Assembly: GCA_016708925.1 (NCBI GenBank) | Contig: JADJET010000018.1 | Span: forward strand, 150,397-214,396 | Source of the DNA: Gammaproteobacteria bacterium | Lineage (GTDB): Bacteria > Pseudomonadota > Gammaproteobacteria > Pseudomonadales > Porticoccaceae | Reading direction: 5' to 3' | DNA length: 64,000 nucleotides | In this document: one piece after another, positions 26,312-36,204 of the stretch | Layout of the letters: each line of letters begins with the position of its first letter | How positions within the stretch are numbered: position 1 is the first letter of the stretch | The notes under the pieces: generated by a model | Databases searched by the model: none | Told to the model about the DNA's origin: nothing | Seen by the model: only the letters and a program-made list of their open reading frames with translations | Position numbers and translations under genes: made by a program

Positions 26312-29300
26312 ATGAGCGTTTCCGAGCCGCAATTCATCCACCTCGGCGTCCACAGCGAATACTCGCTGGTGGACGGCTTGATCCGCATCGACGAACTGGT
26401 CGAACGCAGCGCCGAACTGGGCATGCCGGCGGTCGCGCTGACAGACGTCTGCAATTTTTTTGCATTGGTGAAGTTTTATGAGGCCGCGCAGCGCCGGGGT
26501 CTCAAACCCATCTGCGGTGCCGAGTTCACCCTGATTGACGCCAACGGTGCCGCGCCGGCGCGACTCAGCCTGCTGGTGCAAAACGACATCGGGTACCGCA
26601 ACCTCACGCGCCTCATGTCGCGCGCTTATCTGGAAGGTCAAGTCCAGGGTCGGCCCACCGTGCGCAGGGACTGGGTCACTGCGGCGAGCGAGGGTCTGAT
26701 CGTGCTCTCAGGCGGCCGATTCGGCGACGTGGGGCAGGCGCTGCTCAGTCGGCGCGAGGACGCTGCAACCTTGTTGCAGGGCTGGCTGAAGGCTTTTCCT
26801 GAGCGCTACTACCTCGAACTGCATCGCACCGGCCGTCCCGACGAGGACGAGTATCTGCACCGCGCCGTGGCTCTTGCCGCCGCGCACGACTGCCCCGTGG
26901 TCGCCACCAATGATGTGCGTTTTCTCACGCCCGATCAGTTCGACGCCCATGAGGCGCGGGTGTGCATCAACGAGAGCCGTACCCTCAACGATCCGCGCCG
27001 CGAGCGGCGTTACAGCGACCGTCAGTACCTGCGCTCGCCCGCCGAGATGGCGGAACTCTTCGACGACCTGCCCGAGGCGCTCGCCAACAGCGTCGAGATC
27101 GCCCGGCGCTGTAATCTGGAATTGCGGCTGGATCAGGTGCGCCTGCCGGAATACCCGGTGCCGGCCGGCCTGTCCGCCGCCGAGTTCTTCCACCGGGTTG
27201 CCACCGAGGGGCTGAAGCGGCGCCTGGCGGTGCTGCTGGATCCGGCGCAGCCCGATTACGAAGCCCAGCGAACGCGCTACAGCGCGCGGCTGGAATTCGA
27301 GATCGGCATCATCGAGCAGATGGGATTCGCGGGTTATTTCCTGATCGTGATGGACTTCATCCGCTGGGCCAAGGCCAACGACATTCCCGTGGGGCCGGGG
27401 CGGGGTTCCGGGGCGGGGTCGCTGGTCGCCTATGCCCTCGAAATCACCGATCTCGACCCGCTTGCCTACGATCTGCTGTTCGAGCGCTTCCTCAATCCAG
27501 AGCGGGTGTCGATGCCCGATTTCGACATCGATTTCTGCATGGACAACCGCGACCGCGTGATCGCCTACGTCGCGGACCGCTACGGCCGCGAGGCGGTGTC
27601 CCAGATCATCACCTTCGGCACCATGGCCGCCAAGGCGGTGGTGCGCGATGTGGCCCGGGTGCAGGGCAAGTCCTATGGCCTTGCCGACAAACTGTCGAAA
27701 ATGATTCCCAACGAGCTGGGCATCACCCTGGAGAAGGCGCGCGAGCAGGAAGAAGTGTTGCGCGATTTTCTCGCCGGCGATGACGAAGCCCAGGAAATCT
27801 GGGGCATGGCGCTCCAGCTCGAAGGCCTGACGCGCAATGCCGGCAAACACGCGGGCGGTGTGGTCATCGCGCCCGGCGCCATCACCGACTTCGCGCCGCT
27901 GTACTGCGATGCCGCCGGCGAAGGTCTGGTGACCCAGTTCGACAAGGACGATGTCGAGCGCGTGGGCCTGGTCAAGTTCGACTTTCTCGGTCTGCGCACC
28001 CTGACCATCATCGATTGGGCGGTGCGCAACGCCAACCGCGAGCGGGAGCGTGCCGGGGAAGCGCCGCTCGCGATCGCCGCCATTCCCCTCGACGATGCGG
28101 CGACCTATGTGTTGCTGCAAAAGGCGCGCACCACGGCGGTGTTCCAGCTCGAATCACGCGGCATCCGCGAGTTGATCCTGCGCCTCAAGCCGAGCCGCTT
28201 CGAGGACATCGTGGCGCTGGTGGCCCTGTTTCGGCCGGGTCCGTTGCAGTCGGGCATGGTGGATGACTTCATCGACCGCAAGCACGGCCGTCAGCCGGTG
28301 GCGTACCCCCATCCCAAATACCAGCATCCCGCCCTCAAGCCGGTGCTGGAACCCACCTACGGCATCATCCTGTATCAGGAGCAGGTGATGCAGATCGCTC
28401 AGGTGCTGGGCGGTTACTCCCTCGGCGAGGCCGACCTGCTGCGGCGCGCCATGGGTAAAAAGAAAGCCGAGGAAATGGCCGAGCAGCGCGCGATTTTTCG
28501 CGCTGGCGCCATCGCCAACGGCATCGCGGCGGAGCTGGCGGAAAACATCTTCGACCTGATGGAAAAATTTGCCGGCTACGGTTTCAACAAATCGCACTCC
28601 GCCGCCTATGCGCTGCTTGCCTATCAGACCGCCTGGCTCAAGGCCCATCATCCGGCGGCGTTCATGGCGGCGGTGCTGTCCGCCGACATGCAGAACACCG
28701 ATAAGGTGGTCACGCTGATCGACGAATGCCGGGCGCTGGCACTGAAGGTCGCGCCGCCGGATGTCAACGCCGGGCTGTACCAGTTCTCGGTCGCCGCGGA
28801 TGGCGGCGTCATCTACGGACTCGGTGCGATCAAGGGACTCGGGCAGGGACCGGTGGACGCCATCATCGCGGCCCGCGAGTCCGGAGGGCCTTTCCTCGAC
28901 CTGTTCGATTTTTGCGCCCGCGTGGATACCCGCCGGCTCAACAAGCGCGCGCTCGACGCCCTCATTCGTGCCGGTGCCATGGACACCCTGGGTCCGGAGC
29001 AGGATGCGTTCGGGGCCGCTGCCGATATCGGTTATCGCCGCGCCGTCCTGTGTGCGGCGACGGATGAAGCGGTGCGCCTCGCGGACCAGCAGGCCCGCAA
29101 TCTGGATGCCGGCATCGGCGATCTGTTCGGTGGGGCGCCGGCGCAACGGGCGACGCGGCGGGGCTATGCGTCTTATGCGGCTGTCCCCGGATTCGGTGTG
29201 GCCGAGCGCCTGCGCGGCGAGAAAGAGACGCTCGGACTGTACCTGACCGGGCATCCCCTCGACGAGTACGTCGATGAGCTGGAACGTCTGGTGCCGCTGC

Positions 29301-29833
29301 GCATCGCCGCGCTGCGCGCCGCGCGCGAAACCCAGCGTCTGGTCGGCCTGGTGGTCGGCACCCGCACCATGAAGACCCGGCGCGGCGATACCATGTGTTT
29401 CATCACGCTCGATGACCGCAGTGGTCGCATCGAAGTGGCGGTGTTTGCCGAGTTGTACCGCGAACACCGGGAAAAGCTCGTTCGCGATGCCATTCTCGTC
29501 GTCGACGGCCAGGTCAGCGAAGACGACTACAGCGGCGGGATCAAGATGCGTGCCGATACCGTGCATACCCTGGCCGAGGCCCGGCGCTCCGCTCTGAAAA
29601 GCCTGGTGCTGGAGTTGCGTGGCGACCGTGTCGGCGCCGAGGGCGCGGTGCTGCTGGCGGATATCCTGGCGCCCTACCGACGCGGTAGCTGTCCGCTGCG
29701 GCTGCGCTATCGCCGCGCCGGTGCCATGGGCGAGATTGCACTGCCCGCGGATTGGGCGCTGAATCCCGAGGATGAACTCCTCCACCGGCTGCGGGATAAT
29801 TTCGGCCGCGACAGCCTGCAACTCAACTACTGA
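26312..29833 (+). CDS. dnaE: DNA polymerase III alpha subunit
   Basis: 1173 residues from ATG 26312 (MSVSEPQFIHLGVHSEYSLVDGL), close to the E. coli length of 1160. The N-terminal PHP domain opens with HLGVHSEYS. The catalytic aspartates are in MPDFDIDFCMDNRD and VKFDFLGLRTL. NVVIA-type palm and FNKSHSAAYALLAYQTAWLK segments follow, and an OB-fold lies near the end (LVGLVVGTRTMKTRRGDTMCFITLDD). It is the replicative polymerase. No lesion over 3.5 kb, in contrast to accA just downstream. Confidence 0.97.
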   Translation: MSVSEPQFIHLGVHSEYSLVDGLIRIDELVERSAELGMPAVALTDVCNFFALVKFYEAAQRRGLKPICGAEFTLIDANGAAPARLSLLVQNDIGYRNLTRLMSRAYLEGQVQGRPTVRRDWVTAASEGLIVLSGGRFGDVGQALLSRREDAATLLQGWLKAFPERYYLELHRTGRPDEDEYLHRAVALAAAHDCPVVATNDVRFLTPDQFDAHEARVCINESRTLNDPRRERRYSDRQYLRSPAEMAELFDDLPEALANSVEIARRCNLELRLDQVRLPEYPVPAGLSAAEFFHRVATEGLKRRLAVLLDPAQPDYEAQRTRYSARLEFEIGIIEQMGFAGYFLIVMDFIRWAKANDIPVGPGRGSGAGSLVAYALEITDLDPLAYDLLFERFLNPERVSMPDFDIDFCMDNRDRVIAYVADRYGREAVSQIITFGTMAAKAVVRDVARVQGKSYGLADKLSKMIPNELGITLEKAREQEEVLRDFLAGDDEAQEIWGMALQLEGLTRNAGKHAGGVVIAPGAITDFAPLYCDAAGEGLVTQFDKDDVERVGLVKFDFLGLRTLTIIDWAVRNANRERERAGEAPLAIAAIPLDDAATYVLLQKARTTAVFQLESRGIRELILRLKPSRFEDIVALVALFRPGPLQSGMVDDFIDRKHGRQPVAYPHPKYQHPALKPVLEPTYGIILYQEQVMQIAQVLGGYSLGEADLLRRAMGKKKAEEMAEQRAIFRAGAIANGIAAELAENIFDLMEKFAGYGFNKSHSAAYALLAYQTAWLKAHHPAAFMAAVLSADMQNTDKVVTLIDECRALALKVAPPDVNAGLYQFSVAADGGVIYGLGAIKGLGQGPVDAIIAARESGGPFLDLFDFCARVDTRRLNKRALDALIRAGAMDTLGPEQDAFGAAADIGYRRAVLCAATDEAVRLADQQARNLDAGIGDLFGGAPAQRATRRGYASYAAVPGFGVAERLRGEKETLGLYLTGHPLDEYVDELERLVPLRIAALRAARETQRLVGLVVGTRTMKTRRGDTMCFITLDDRSGRIEVAVFAELYREHREKLVRDAILVVDGQVSEDDYSGGIKMRADTVHTLAEARRSALKSLVLELRGDRVGAEGAVLLADILAPYRRGSCPLRLRYRRAGAMGEIALPADWALNPEDELLHRLRDNFGRDSLQLNY

Positions 29834-29874
29834 TACCCCCGCCTCTTGGGGCGGGTGGTCACTGGATTTTTTCA

Positions 29875-30823
29875 ATGAATCTCGATTACCTGGATTTTGA
29901 ACAGCCCATCGCCGTGCTGGAAGCCAAGATCGAAGAGCTCCAGCTCGTCAGCGACGACAACGCGCTCAACATTGCCGCCGAGATCGCCACACTGCGGGAA
30001 AAATCCCGCAAGTTGACCGAGAGCATCTACAGCAACCTGTCGTCCTGGCAGGTCGTGCAGATCGCCCGTCACCCGCTGCGACCCTATACCAGCGATTACA
30101 TTCCGCGTCTCTTCACCGAGTTCGATGAACTCCACGGCGACCGCCAGTTCGGCGACGACCAGGCGATCATCGGCGGCGTGGCGCGGCTCGATGATCGCCC
30201 GGTGGTGGTGATCGCCGAGGAAAAAGGGCGCGGCATCACCGAAAAATCCGCCGTAATTTCGGCATGCCCAACCCGAGGGCTACCGCAAGGCGCTGCGCCT
30301 GCTGGAGCTTGCCGAACGCTTCTCGCTGCCGGTACTCACCCTCATCGACACGCCCGGTGCCTATCCGGGCATCGACTCCGAGGAGCGCGGGATCAGCCAG
30401 GCCATCGCCCAGAATCTGGCGGTGATGTCGCGGCTGCGCACCCCGGTCATCTGCACCGTGATCGGTGAGGGCAGCTCCGGCGGCGCCATTGCCATCGGCG
30501 TCGGCGATTGGCTGAACATGCTGCAATATTCGACTTATTTCGTGATCTCCCCGGAAGGCTGCGCCAACATCATCTGGAAAACCGCCGAGAAAGCGCCGCT
30601 CGCCGCCGAAGCCATGGGGGTCACTTCCAAGGTGCTGGCGGAGCTGGGTATCGTCGACGAGACCATCCCCGAGCCGCTGGGCGGCGCGCACCGCGACCTC
30701 GCCACCATGGCGACGACCCTGCGCACGCGCCTTGCCGCCCAGCTCGACCGCCTGTGCGCGGAACCGATCGACACCCTGCTGGAGCGGCGCTTCCAGCGCC
30801 TGATGTCCTACGGCAATCCCTGA
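29875..30823 (+). CDS. accA: acetyl-CoA carboxylase carboxyltransferase alpha subunit, two frameshifts
   Basis: Begins ATG 29875 (MNLDYLDFEQPIAVLEAKIEEL) and ends ...RFQRLMSYGNP at 30823. The crotonase-like carboxyltransferase core reads GMPNPEGYRKALRLLELAERF, LIDTPGAYPGIDSEERG and VIGEGSSGGAIAIGVGD. Two one-base losses interrupt it near 30246 (an A in a run of A) and near 30272 (a C in AACCCCGAG). Adding both gives 951 bases and a 316-residue protein, matching the usual 316-319. The gene is essential, so sequence error is the likely cause. No clear ribosome-binding site is seen upstream. Confidence 0.93.
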
Positions 30824-30828
30824 ACCAC

Positions 30829-32175
30829 GTGGATGCCGCGGCGGAGGTGACGGATCTCGACGCCGTGCTCGCCGCGGCGCTGGCGGCACTTCCCGCGTCC
30901 CGCATCCTGATCGCCTACAGCGGCGGCATGGATTCCCACGTGCTCTTGCACCTGCTGTGGCGCCGGCAGGGGCCGGCGCCGCTGCTCGCGGTACACGTCA
31001 ATCACGGGCTGTCGCCCCAGGCCAATCACTGGGAAACGCATTGCCGGCGCGTGTGCGACACGCTGGGCATCGCCTGCCACACCGAGCGGGCGACGGTAAC
31101 GCCGGGTTCGCAGGGCCTGGAAGCCAGCGCCAGGGCCGCGCGCTACGCGGTATTCGAAAGTCAGTTGCAAGACGGCGATCTGCTGGTATTCGGCCACCAC
31201 GCCGACGATCAGGCCGAAACCCTGTTGTACCGGCTGCTGCGCGGGGGTGTTCCCGCGGGAATGCCGGTCACGCGATCGCTCGGCCGCGGTCGGCTGCTGC
31301 GCCCGCTGCTCGACATCCCCCGCGCGGTGCTGCGCGCTTATGCCGAGCGCCAGCGCCTGGACTGGGTCGAGGACGAGAGCAACGCGCACCTCGATTTTGA
31401 TCGCAACTACCTGCGTCACCGTGTATTGCCCACCCTGACCGCGCGCTGGCCGGATGCCGTGGCGCGGCTCCAGCGGGTCGCCACCCAAGGCCGAGCGACA
31501 GCGGAACTGGGCCGGGATCTGGCGGCCATCGATCTGGCCGGGCTCGACGAACGCCCGGAACGGGTCGGGCGCAGTCTGAGTCTCGCCGGGCTGACCGCGC
31601 TCGCGACCCACCGCCAGCGCAATCTGCTGCGCCACTGGCAACTGCCGGGCGCGACCGGCCAGGAACCCGGCGCGCGCCGCCTCGACAGCCTGTTTCGCGA
31701 CCTGATCGGCGCGGCGCCCGATGCGGCGCCTCTGGTGGAGTGGTCGGGCGGGCAGTGGCGGCGCTTTCGCGACCGGCTGTATCTGTTGCCGGCACACTGG
31801 GGTGCTACCTCTTCGCACGACCGGGGTCCGTGGCTGTGGTCGCCGGAAATGCCGCTCGAATTGCCGGATGGCGCGCATCTCCGCGCACGGCCCGCGCCCG
31901 GGCGGGGGTTGCGTGTTACCGTGCCGGGCGTTCCGCTCAGCGTGCGGTATCGACACGGCGGCGAGCGCGTCCACCCTCTGGGGCGCGGCGCGTCCAATAC
32001 GTTGAAGAAAGTGCTGCTGGAAAGGGGACTTGAACCCTGGTTGCGGGATCGGGTGCCCCTGATCGAGCGCGATGGCGAGCTGGTTGCGGTAGGTGACCTG
32101 TTTGTCTGCCAGTCCGCCGTTGCCCGGGTTGGCGAGCCGGGCTGGCTGCCAGAATGGTGTTGTCCATTGCGCTAA
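30829..32175 (+). CDS. tilS: tRNA(Ile)-lysidine synthase
   Basis: 448 residues from GTG 30829, five bases after the accA stop. The N-terminal PP-loop ATP pyrophosphatase motif SGGMDS is followed by VHVNHGLSPQANHWE and FGHHADDQAETLLYRLLRG. The C-terminal domain ends with RVHPLGRGASNTLKKVLLERGLEPWLRDRVPLI. It converts cytidine-34 of tRNA(Ile)-CAU to lysidine so that AUA is read. accA-tilS adjacency is common in gammaproteobacteria. Confidence 0.96.
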   Translation: MDAAAEVTDLDAVLAAALAALPASRILIAYSGGMDSHVLLHLLWRRQGPAPLLAVHVNHGLSPQANHWETHCRRVCDTLGIACHTERATVTPGSQGLEASARAARYAVFESQLQDGDLLVFGHHADDQAETLLYRLLRGGVPAGMPVTRSLGRGRLLRPLLDIPRAVLRAYAERQRLDWVEDESNAHLDFDRNYLRHRVLPTLTARWPDAVARLQRVATQGRATAELGRDLAAIDLAGLDERPERVGRSLSLAGLTALATHRQRNLLRHWQLPGATGQEPGARRLDSLFRDLIGAAPDAAPLVEWSGGQWRRFRDRLYLLPAHWGATSSHDRGPWLWSPEMPLELPDGAHLRARPAPGRGLRVTVPGVPLSVRYRHGGERVHPLGRGASNTLKKVLLERGLEPWLRDRVPLIERDGELVAVGDLFVCQSAVARVGEPGWLPEWCCPLR

Positions 32176-32285
32176 TTTAAAAAATATGTGCAGACAGCAT
32201 GTTAGCTCTGGAAATTGAAGCGAATTTGAGGATACTAGGCGGGCAGAGGCGTGAGTGCCCCGCCCCATCCAATTCGAGGACGACC

Positions 32286-33152
32286 ATGAAGCGATTCTGT
32301 GCGCGCGCAACACTCAGTAGCCTGCTGGCTGCGACACTGGCGCTCGGTGCGCTGGTAGCCGGCGGTGCGGAAGCGGCCAACCGGCCGCAGGCGCTGCAAC
32401 TTCAGTCGCGCGCGGTGCTGGTCATGCGCGCCGACACGGGCGAAGTGCTGTACCGCAAAAACGCCGAGGAAACCCTGCCCATTGCCTCCATCACCAAACT
32501 CATGACCGCCATGGTGGTGCTGGATGCCAAGCAGTCCCTTGACGCGCCGATCCGGATTACCAACGCGGAAATTGATCGCCTGCGCGGCAGCAGCTCGCGG
32601 CTTGCGATCGGCACCACCGTCACCCGCCGGCAGGCGCTGATTCTGGCGTTGATGTCGTCGGAAAACCGTGCGGCGGCGGCGTTGTTGCGCAATTATCCGG
32701 GCGGCAAGGCGGCCGGCGTGGCAGCGATGAACCGTAAGGCCAGGGCGCTCGGCATGACGCACTCGCGTTTTGTGGAGGCGACCGGGTTGTCGGGAGACAA
32801 CCGTTCCACCCCGTCCGATCTGGCACGCATGGTCAAAGCGGCGAGCCGGTATCCCGATATCCGTAAATTTTCTACAACGCGCGAGTTGACAGTGAAGGTT
32901 GGGCGGTATCCGACGCTCTACCGCAACAGCAATCCACTGGTGCGCAACCCGAGCTGGAACATCGACATCACCAAAACCGGTTACCTGAGCGAGGCCGGAC
33001 GCTGCCTGGTGATGCAGACCACCATTCGCGGCATGCCCGTGGTCATGGTATTGATGAATTCTTGGGGAACCTACACCCGCGTCGGCGACGCCGGCCGCGT
33101 ACGGCGCTGGCTCGAAACATCCGCCCCCGCGCAGCTGGCCGCCCGGCGCTGA
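32286..33152 (+). CDS. pbpG: D-alanyl-D-alanine endopeptidase (PBP7-like)
   Basis: 288 residues from ATG 32286; GAGGA lies upstream. A signal peptide (about residues 1-30, ending AAA near EAANRPQ) exports it to the periplasm. Active-site motifs are S-I-T-K at residues 68-71, S-E-N at 125-127 and K-T-G in DITKTGYLSEAG. The S11 family cleaves D-Ala cross-links in peptidoglycan. It is shorter than PBP5 and lacks a C-terminal amphipathic anchor, so PBP7 rather than DacA is the best match. Monocistronic. Confidence 0.85.
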   Translation: MKRFCARATLSSLLAATLALGALVAGGAEAANRPQALQLQSRAVLVMRADTGEVLYRKNAEETLPIASITKLMTAMVVLDAKQSLDAPIRITNAEIDRLRGSSSRLAIGTTVTRRQALILALMSSENRAAAALLRNYPGGKAAGVAAMNRKARALGMTHSRFVEATGLSGDNRSTPSDLARMVKAASRYPDIRKFSTTRELTVKVGRYPTLYRNSNPLVRNPSWNIDITKTGYLSEAGRCLVMQTTIRGMPVVMVLMNSWGTYTRVGDAGRVRRWLETSAPAQLAARR

Positions 33153-33515
33153 AACCGCGCGGCAAGAGCGCCGCGCGAAGGGTCTGCGGTAAAGAGCTTG
33201 CGGGATTTTCGCGGACTCCAACCATCCGGGAATTCCCTTCGAGGCCGAGCTGCACGGCCCGGGTCAGCGCCAGCGCACCGACCGCAAATCCATTCATCAT
33301 TGCACCAGAGCCCGGCACAGGTTCTGGCGCATCCAGGGAGTTTTTCTGGTCATGTAATCAGTACCGCTCAGGGAACTCCGGTTCCAGGTGCTGACCAAAT
33401 TTCAACCTGGGTACATGGAGCTGTCCGGAGGTCAACCATCCGCACGCCTTCGCGGGCCATGATCTTCGTATCTCATGACCCGCGGGCGGCGTTCTCTCCG
33501 CGATCCTGAAATTCC
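33153..33515. other. 363-base gap between converging genes
   Basis: It begins with an 8-bp stem, CGCGCGGC (33156-33163) with GCCGCGCG (33170-33177), which lacks a T-run and so is only a weak terminator for the upstream peptidase gene. A minus-strand frame reading MMNGFAVGALALTRAVQLGLEG crosses the first part but has no recognisable family. No RNA gene or promoter is convincing in the rest. Confidence 0.4.
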
Positions 33516-34374
33516 TTATCCCGGCAGCATGCCGGATTGCTTCACGCCTTTCAGCGCGTTGCAGTTGGCGGCCCAGTCGTAGCCATCCACAATCCGTTTG
33601 CAGCGGGTTTCAATCAAATGCTTCAAGCCGGGATCCGTGAAAATATAAAACTGATCGGCCTGCATCGCTTCCAGCACCAGATCTCCCACAATATCGGGAT
33701 TGAGGCCCTGAGCCAGCATTTCCGCCGTGCGATCTTTTTCGCTGGGTGCAACGGCGCCGCCATATTCGTCCGGCCGATTGCGTCCGGAATGGCCGATATT
33801 GGTGGCGACGATGCCCGGGCACAGCACCGAGGCGCCAATATTATCCTTGCGGTGATCGGCCGCGAAGGTCTCCATCATGCCGACCACGGCGAACTTCGTC
33901 GCGTTGTAGCGGGCCCGCGCCGCGCAGGCCAACCATGCCTGCCATTGACGCGGTGCTGATGACGTGACCACCTTCACCGTGGGACTGGATCAGCGGCACA
34001 AAGGCTTGCAGTCCGTACACCACGCCCCACAGATTGACATCCACCACCCAGTTCCAGTTGCGCATGCTGCAGGATTCGCTGTAGCCGCCCACCGCCACAC
34101 CGGCGTTGTTGCTGATCACATGCACCTTGCCGAAAGTTTCCACCGTTTTGGCGGCGGCCGCCTGCACCGATTCCAGCTTGCTGACATCGACCTGCACGCA
34201 AGCGGCTTCCAGGCCCTTGCCTTTCAGTTCGTCGACGGCCTTCTGCGCTGGTCCGGTTTCGATGTCGCCAATCATGACCTTCATGCCCGCCGCCGCAAAC
34301 GCGCGCGCCATGCCCAAACCCATGCCGCTGGCGCCACCGGTGATGAACGCTACTTTCCCCTTTACATCTTTCAT
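33516..34374 (-). CDS. short-chain dehydrogenase/reductase, frameshifted
   Basis: Starts ATG 34374 (MKDVKGKVAFITGGASGMG) and ends ...LKGVKQSGMLPG. Classical SDR signatures: TGGASGMGLGMA (cofactor loop), ISNNAGVAVGG (N-N-A-G), STASMAGMVG (catalytic Ser) and YNATK (Tyr/Lys). An acid in MIGDIET at the end of beta-2 suggests NAD(H) preference. The frame shifts at the GCCCGCTACAAC stretch near 33915; removing one C restores GPYNATK and 285 residues. The substrate is unknown. AGGCAG precedes the start. The neighbouring crotonase on the same strand suggests acyl or alicyclic degradation, but the 353-base gap argues against tight cotranscription. Confidence 0.85.
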
Positions 34375-34727
34375 GTTTTTTCTGCCTGAGGTTAACGACG
34401 TCGCCGCAGGGCGCGTCCGTTTGTTGAGTGAAGCGGGGTCTGGCCCCACGATTATTGTGCGCTGCCAGCTTTGCCCAAGCGGTGGGGCGGGTCAAGCGAC
34501 AAACCCGCTGCAACTATCTTTTGGGGACAGAAGTTGGGCTTTTGCGGGCAGAATTTTTGGGTCTTCCCCCACTGCCGCGACAGACATCGGCTGCGTTGCG
34601 CAGTGCTCACTCCCTTGCCTGTCTGGTTGACCGGCCTCGGTCGCCGTGCGCCTCGCAGCTTGCCGCCCCACGACGTTTTTCAACAAGCAGCTATGGAACC
34701 AGCGCGATATGCCGATCTTCGCAATGC
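34375..34727. other. 353-base gap between crotonase and SDR genes
   Basis: Both flanking genes run on the minus strand, so this stretch should hold the SDR promoter. It is locally A/T-richer (for example the run around 34520-34575). A minus-strand frame continues from the 3' end of the crotonase region but shows no conserved domain. I find no RNA gene, strong hairpin or clear sigma-70 box. Confidence 0.35.
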
Positions 34728-35486
34728 TCAGCGCCCCGTCCACTTTGGCGGACGTTTTTCAAAGAAGGCCGCCACGCCTTCCTTGGCGTCGGCGGACGCA
34801 TTGATGACCTTTTTGGCCTTCGTCGTCAGCGCCCAGCCCAGTGCATCGTTGGCCGATGCCAGCGCATCAATGGCTTGCAGTGATTGTTGTACCGACACCG
34901 GGGAGTTGGCGGTGATCTGTGCGGCCAACGCCAGTGCGCCGGCCAGCGCGCCACCGGGTTCACACAGTTCGTTGACCAGCCCAAGGCGATGTCCGTCGGC
35001 GGGCGACAGCTCGGCCCCGGTGAGCATGATCTGCTTGGCGACGTTGAGCGGCAGCACCCGGCTAGCGCGAAAAATGGCGCCACTGGTGGGCACCAACCCG
35101 CGTTTGACTTCGGGCAGACCGAAACGGGCGTTGGTGGCAGCGACGACCATGTCGCAGGCCATGACGACTTCGAAACCGCCGCCAAAAGCGACACCCTCGA
35201 CCGCCGCGATCAGCGGCTTGGTGCGGGTGCGGCCGACCACCCCGTAGATGCCGCCGCGGGCCGTGGGTGTTCCCGAGGTCGCGGCCATGTCGGTGCCGGC
35301 GCAGAACATGTTTGGCCCTCCGGTGATGACACCGACCCACAACTCCGGTTCGTCTTCCAGCCGGTTGAGGGCCGCGTCCAGCGCCTGGGTCATTGCGCCG
35401 TCGATGGCGTTGCGCTTTTGGTGCCGAGTCATGGTGATGACCAGGACGTGATCGCGCACTTCAACGGTGGTTCGCTGATTGGTCAT
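34728..35486 (-). CDS. enoyl-CoA hydratase/isomerase (crotonase) family protein
   Basis: 252 residues from ATG 35486 (MTNQRTTVEVRDHVLVITMTR). Crotonase fold: NAIDGAMTQALDAAL, then ITGGPNMFCAGTDM (oxyanion-hole region), VEGVAFGGGFEVVMACD with the first catalytic Glu, and FGLPEVKRGLVPTSGA with the second. Both acids suggest hydratase activity. The C-terminal helices (FEKRPPKW) are complete. It probably acts in fatty or aromatic acid degradation; the CoA substrate cannot be read. Divergent to the accessory region that follows. Confidence 0.88.
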   Translation of the reverse strand: MTNQRTTVEVRDHVLVITMTRHQKRNAIDGAMTQALDAALNRLEDEPELWVGVITGGPNMFCAGTDMAATSGTPTARGGIYGVVGRTRTKPLIAAVEGVAFGGGFEVVMACDMVVAATNARFGLPEVKRGLVPTSGAIFRASRVLPLNVAKQIMLTGAELSPADGHRLGLVNELCEPGGALAGALALAAQITANSPVSVQQSLQAIDALASANDALGWALTTKAKKVINASADAKEGVAAFFEKRPPKWTGR

Positions 35487-35785
35487 TTTGTTCTCCGTTC
35501 AATGATGATCTGCATTTTGTCACCAACGCGCATGGTGTGAAGCGTTGGTGCGGTTTCGACGCTATTTTGAACCGGATGAAGCCTGTTGGCTCGCGCGGTA
35601 CGGTCATTTTTTGGCACTGGAAATTCTTGTTAAAAAATCCCGCTGTCAGGCGGGCGTTTCGATGTTGCTGGATTTACCGGGTGGTTAAAGGTTCGCTGTC
35701 TCGGTCATGCGCGCCTCGAACGGCGACTTCGGGAGGTGTGTGCTGAAGTGGCAAGGTGCGAAACCGGTCAACACCGGGAAACTAA

Positions 35786-35818
35786 CAAAAAATCCCGACC
35801 CGACAAGGATCGGGATTT
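35786..35818 (-). terminator. intrinsic terminator hairpin
   Basis: AAATCCCGA (35790-35798) pairs with TCGGGATTT (35810-35818). Read on the minus strand it is followed by a run of T, so it would end transcription coming from higher coordinates. It sits 12 bases from the 25-base direct repeat, an arrangement like that of ssrA and its own terminator at 40756. Confidence 0.65.
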
Positions 35819-35829
35819 CACATCATGGT

Positions 35830-35854
35830 GGTGGGGTGGAACCCCGCATCAAAC
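35830..35854. repeat. 25-base direct repeat, left copy (possible att site)
   Basis: GGTGGGGTGGAACCCC and the following nine bases match 38088-38112 at 22 of 25 positions by my count, in the same orientation. The core contains the short palindrome GGGGT-GGA-ACCCC. The two copies flank the Fic, PrlF-tail and HTH genes. An att-site role is an inference; no integrase is in the window. Confidence 0.5.
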
Positions 35855-36016
35855 GACTATTGAAAGTACGGAATCGAAGCGCTGCGGGCTGCTGCGAACC
35901 AGTGCGAACTCAATCGAAAAGTCTGCCGGAGCGCCCTTCGGCGTCGGACGATCAAGCAGGTTTATCGCTTTGATTGGTGTCCGGAAAGGCTGCTCAACCT
36001 CGTCTGCTTTCCAGCC

Positions 36017-36055
36017 CCAGTTCAGTTCCCAAGGGCGGAATTGAACGCGTGTCCG
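36017..36055. repeat. 39-base repeat resembling ssrA 3' end, left copy
   Basis: CCAGTTC..TTCCC....GCGGAATTGAA..CG.GTCCG is shared with 39062-39100 (30 of 39 bases by my count). The GCGG-AATTGAA-CG-GTCCG half also matches the T-arm/acceptor end of ssrA at about 40799-40820 as written on the plus strand. Such copies are what repeated integration at the tmRNA gene would leave behind. Confidence 0.5.
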
Positions 36056-36204
36056 TCGCGTCGACCAAAAGCACACCCATTTACACCCATTTAGGACGCG
36101 CGGCACCGGCCCGGAACCCTCTTGCGGCGAATGGCGCCATCTTTCTCCGCATCACATGCGGTGAATAACTTGCGCATGCGGAGAATCTAGCCGATAATCT
36201 CCGC

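Larger units (their letters stand above)
35487..36204. other. 718-base intergenic block at island edge
   Basis: No protein of recognisable family is encoded. The block holds a strong hairpin (35786-35818), a 25-base direct repeat (35830-35854) that recurs at 38088, and a 39-base segment (36017-36055) that recurs at 39062 and resembles the 3' end of ssrA. The composition is more A/T-rich around 35600-35800 than in the core genes. It reads as the outer boundary of an integrated, now decayed element. Confidence 0.55.

Noticed and set aside
30229..30275. accA read as a true pseudogene or split gene
   Set aside because: Two homopolymer losses repair the gene to exactly the family length, and the enzyme is essential.
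35820..35915. A tRNA gene on the minus strand ending in CCACCA next to a terminator
   Set aside because: The CCA-like end and GGGG-CCCC pairing are there, but no proper T-loop, anticodon arm or acceptor stem can be drawn.
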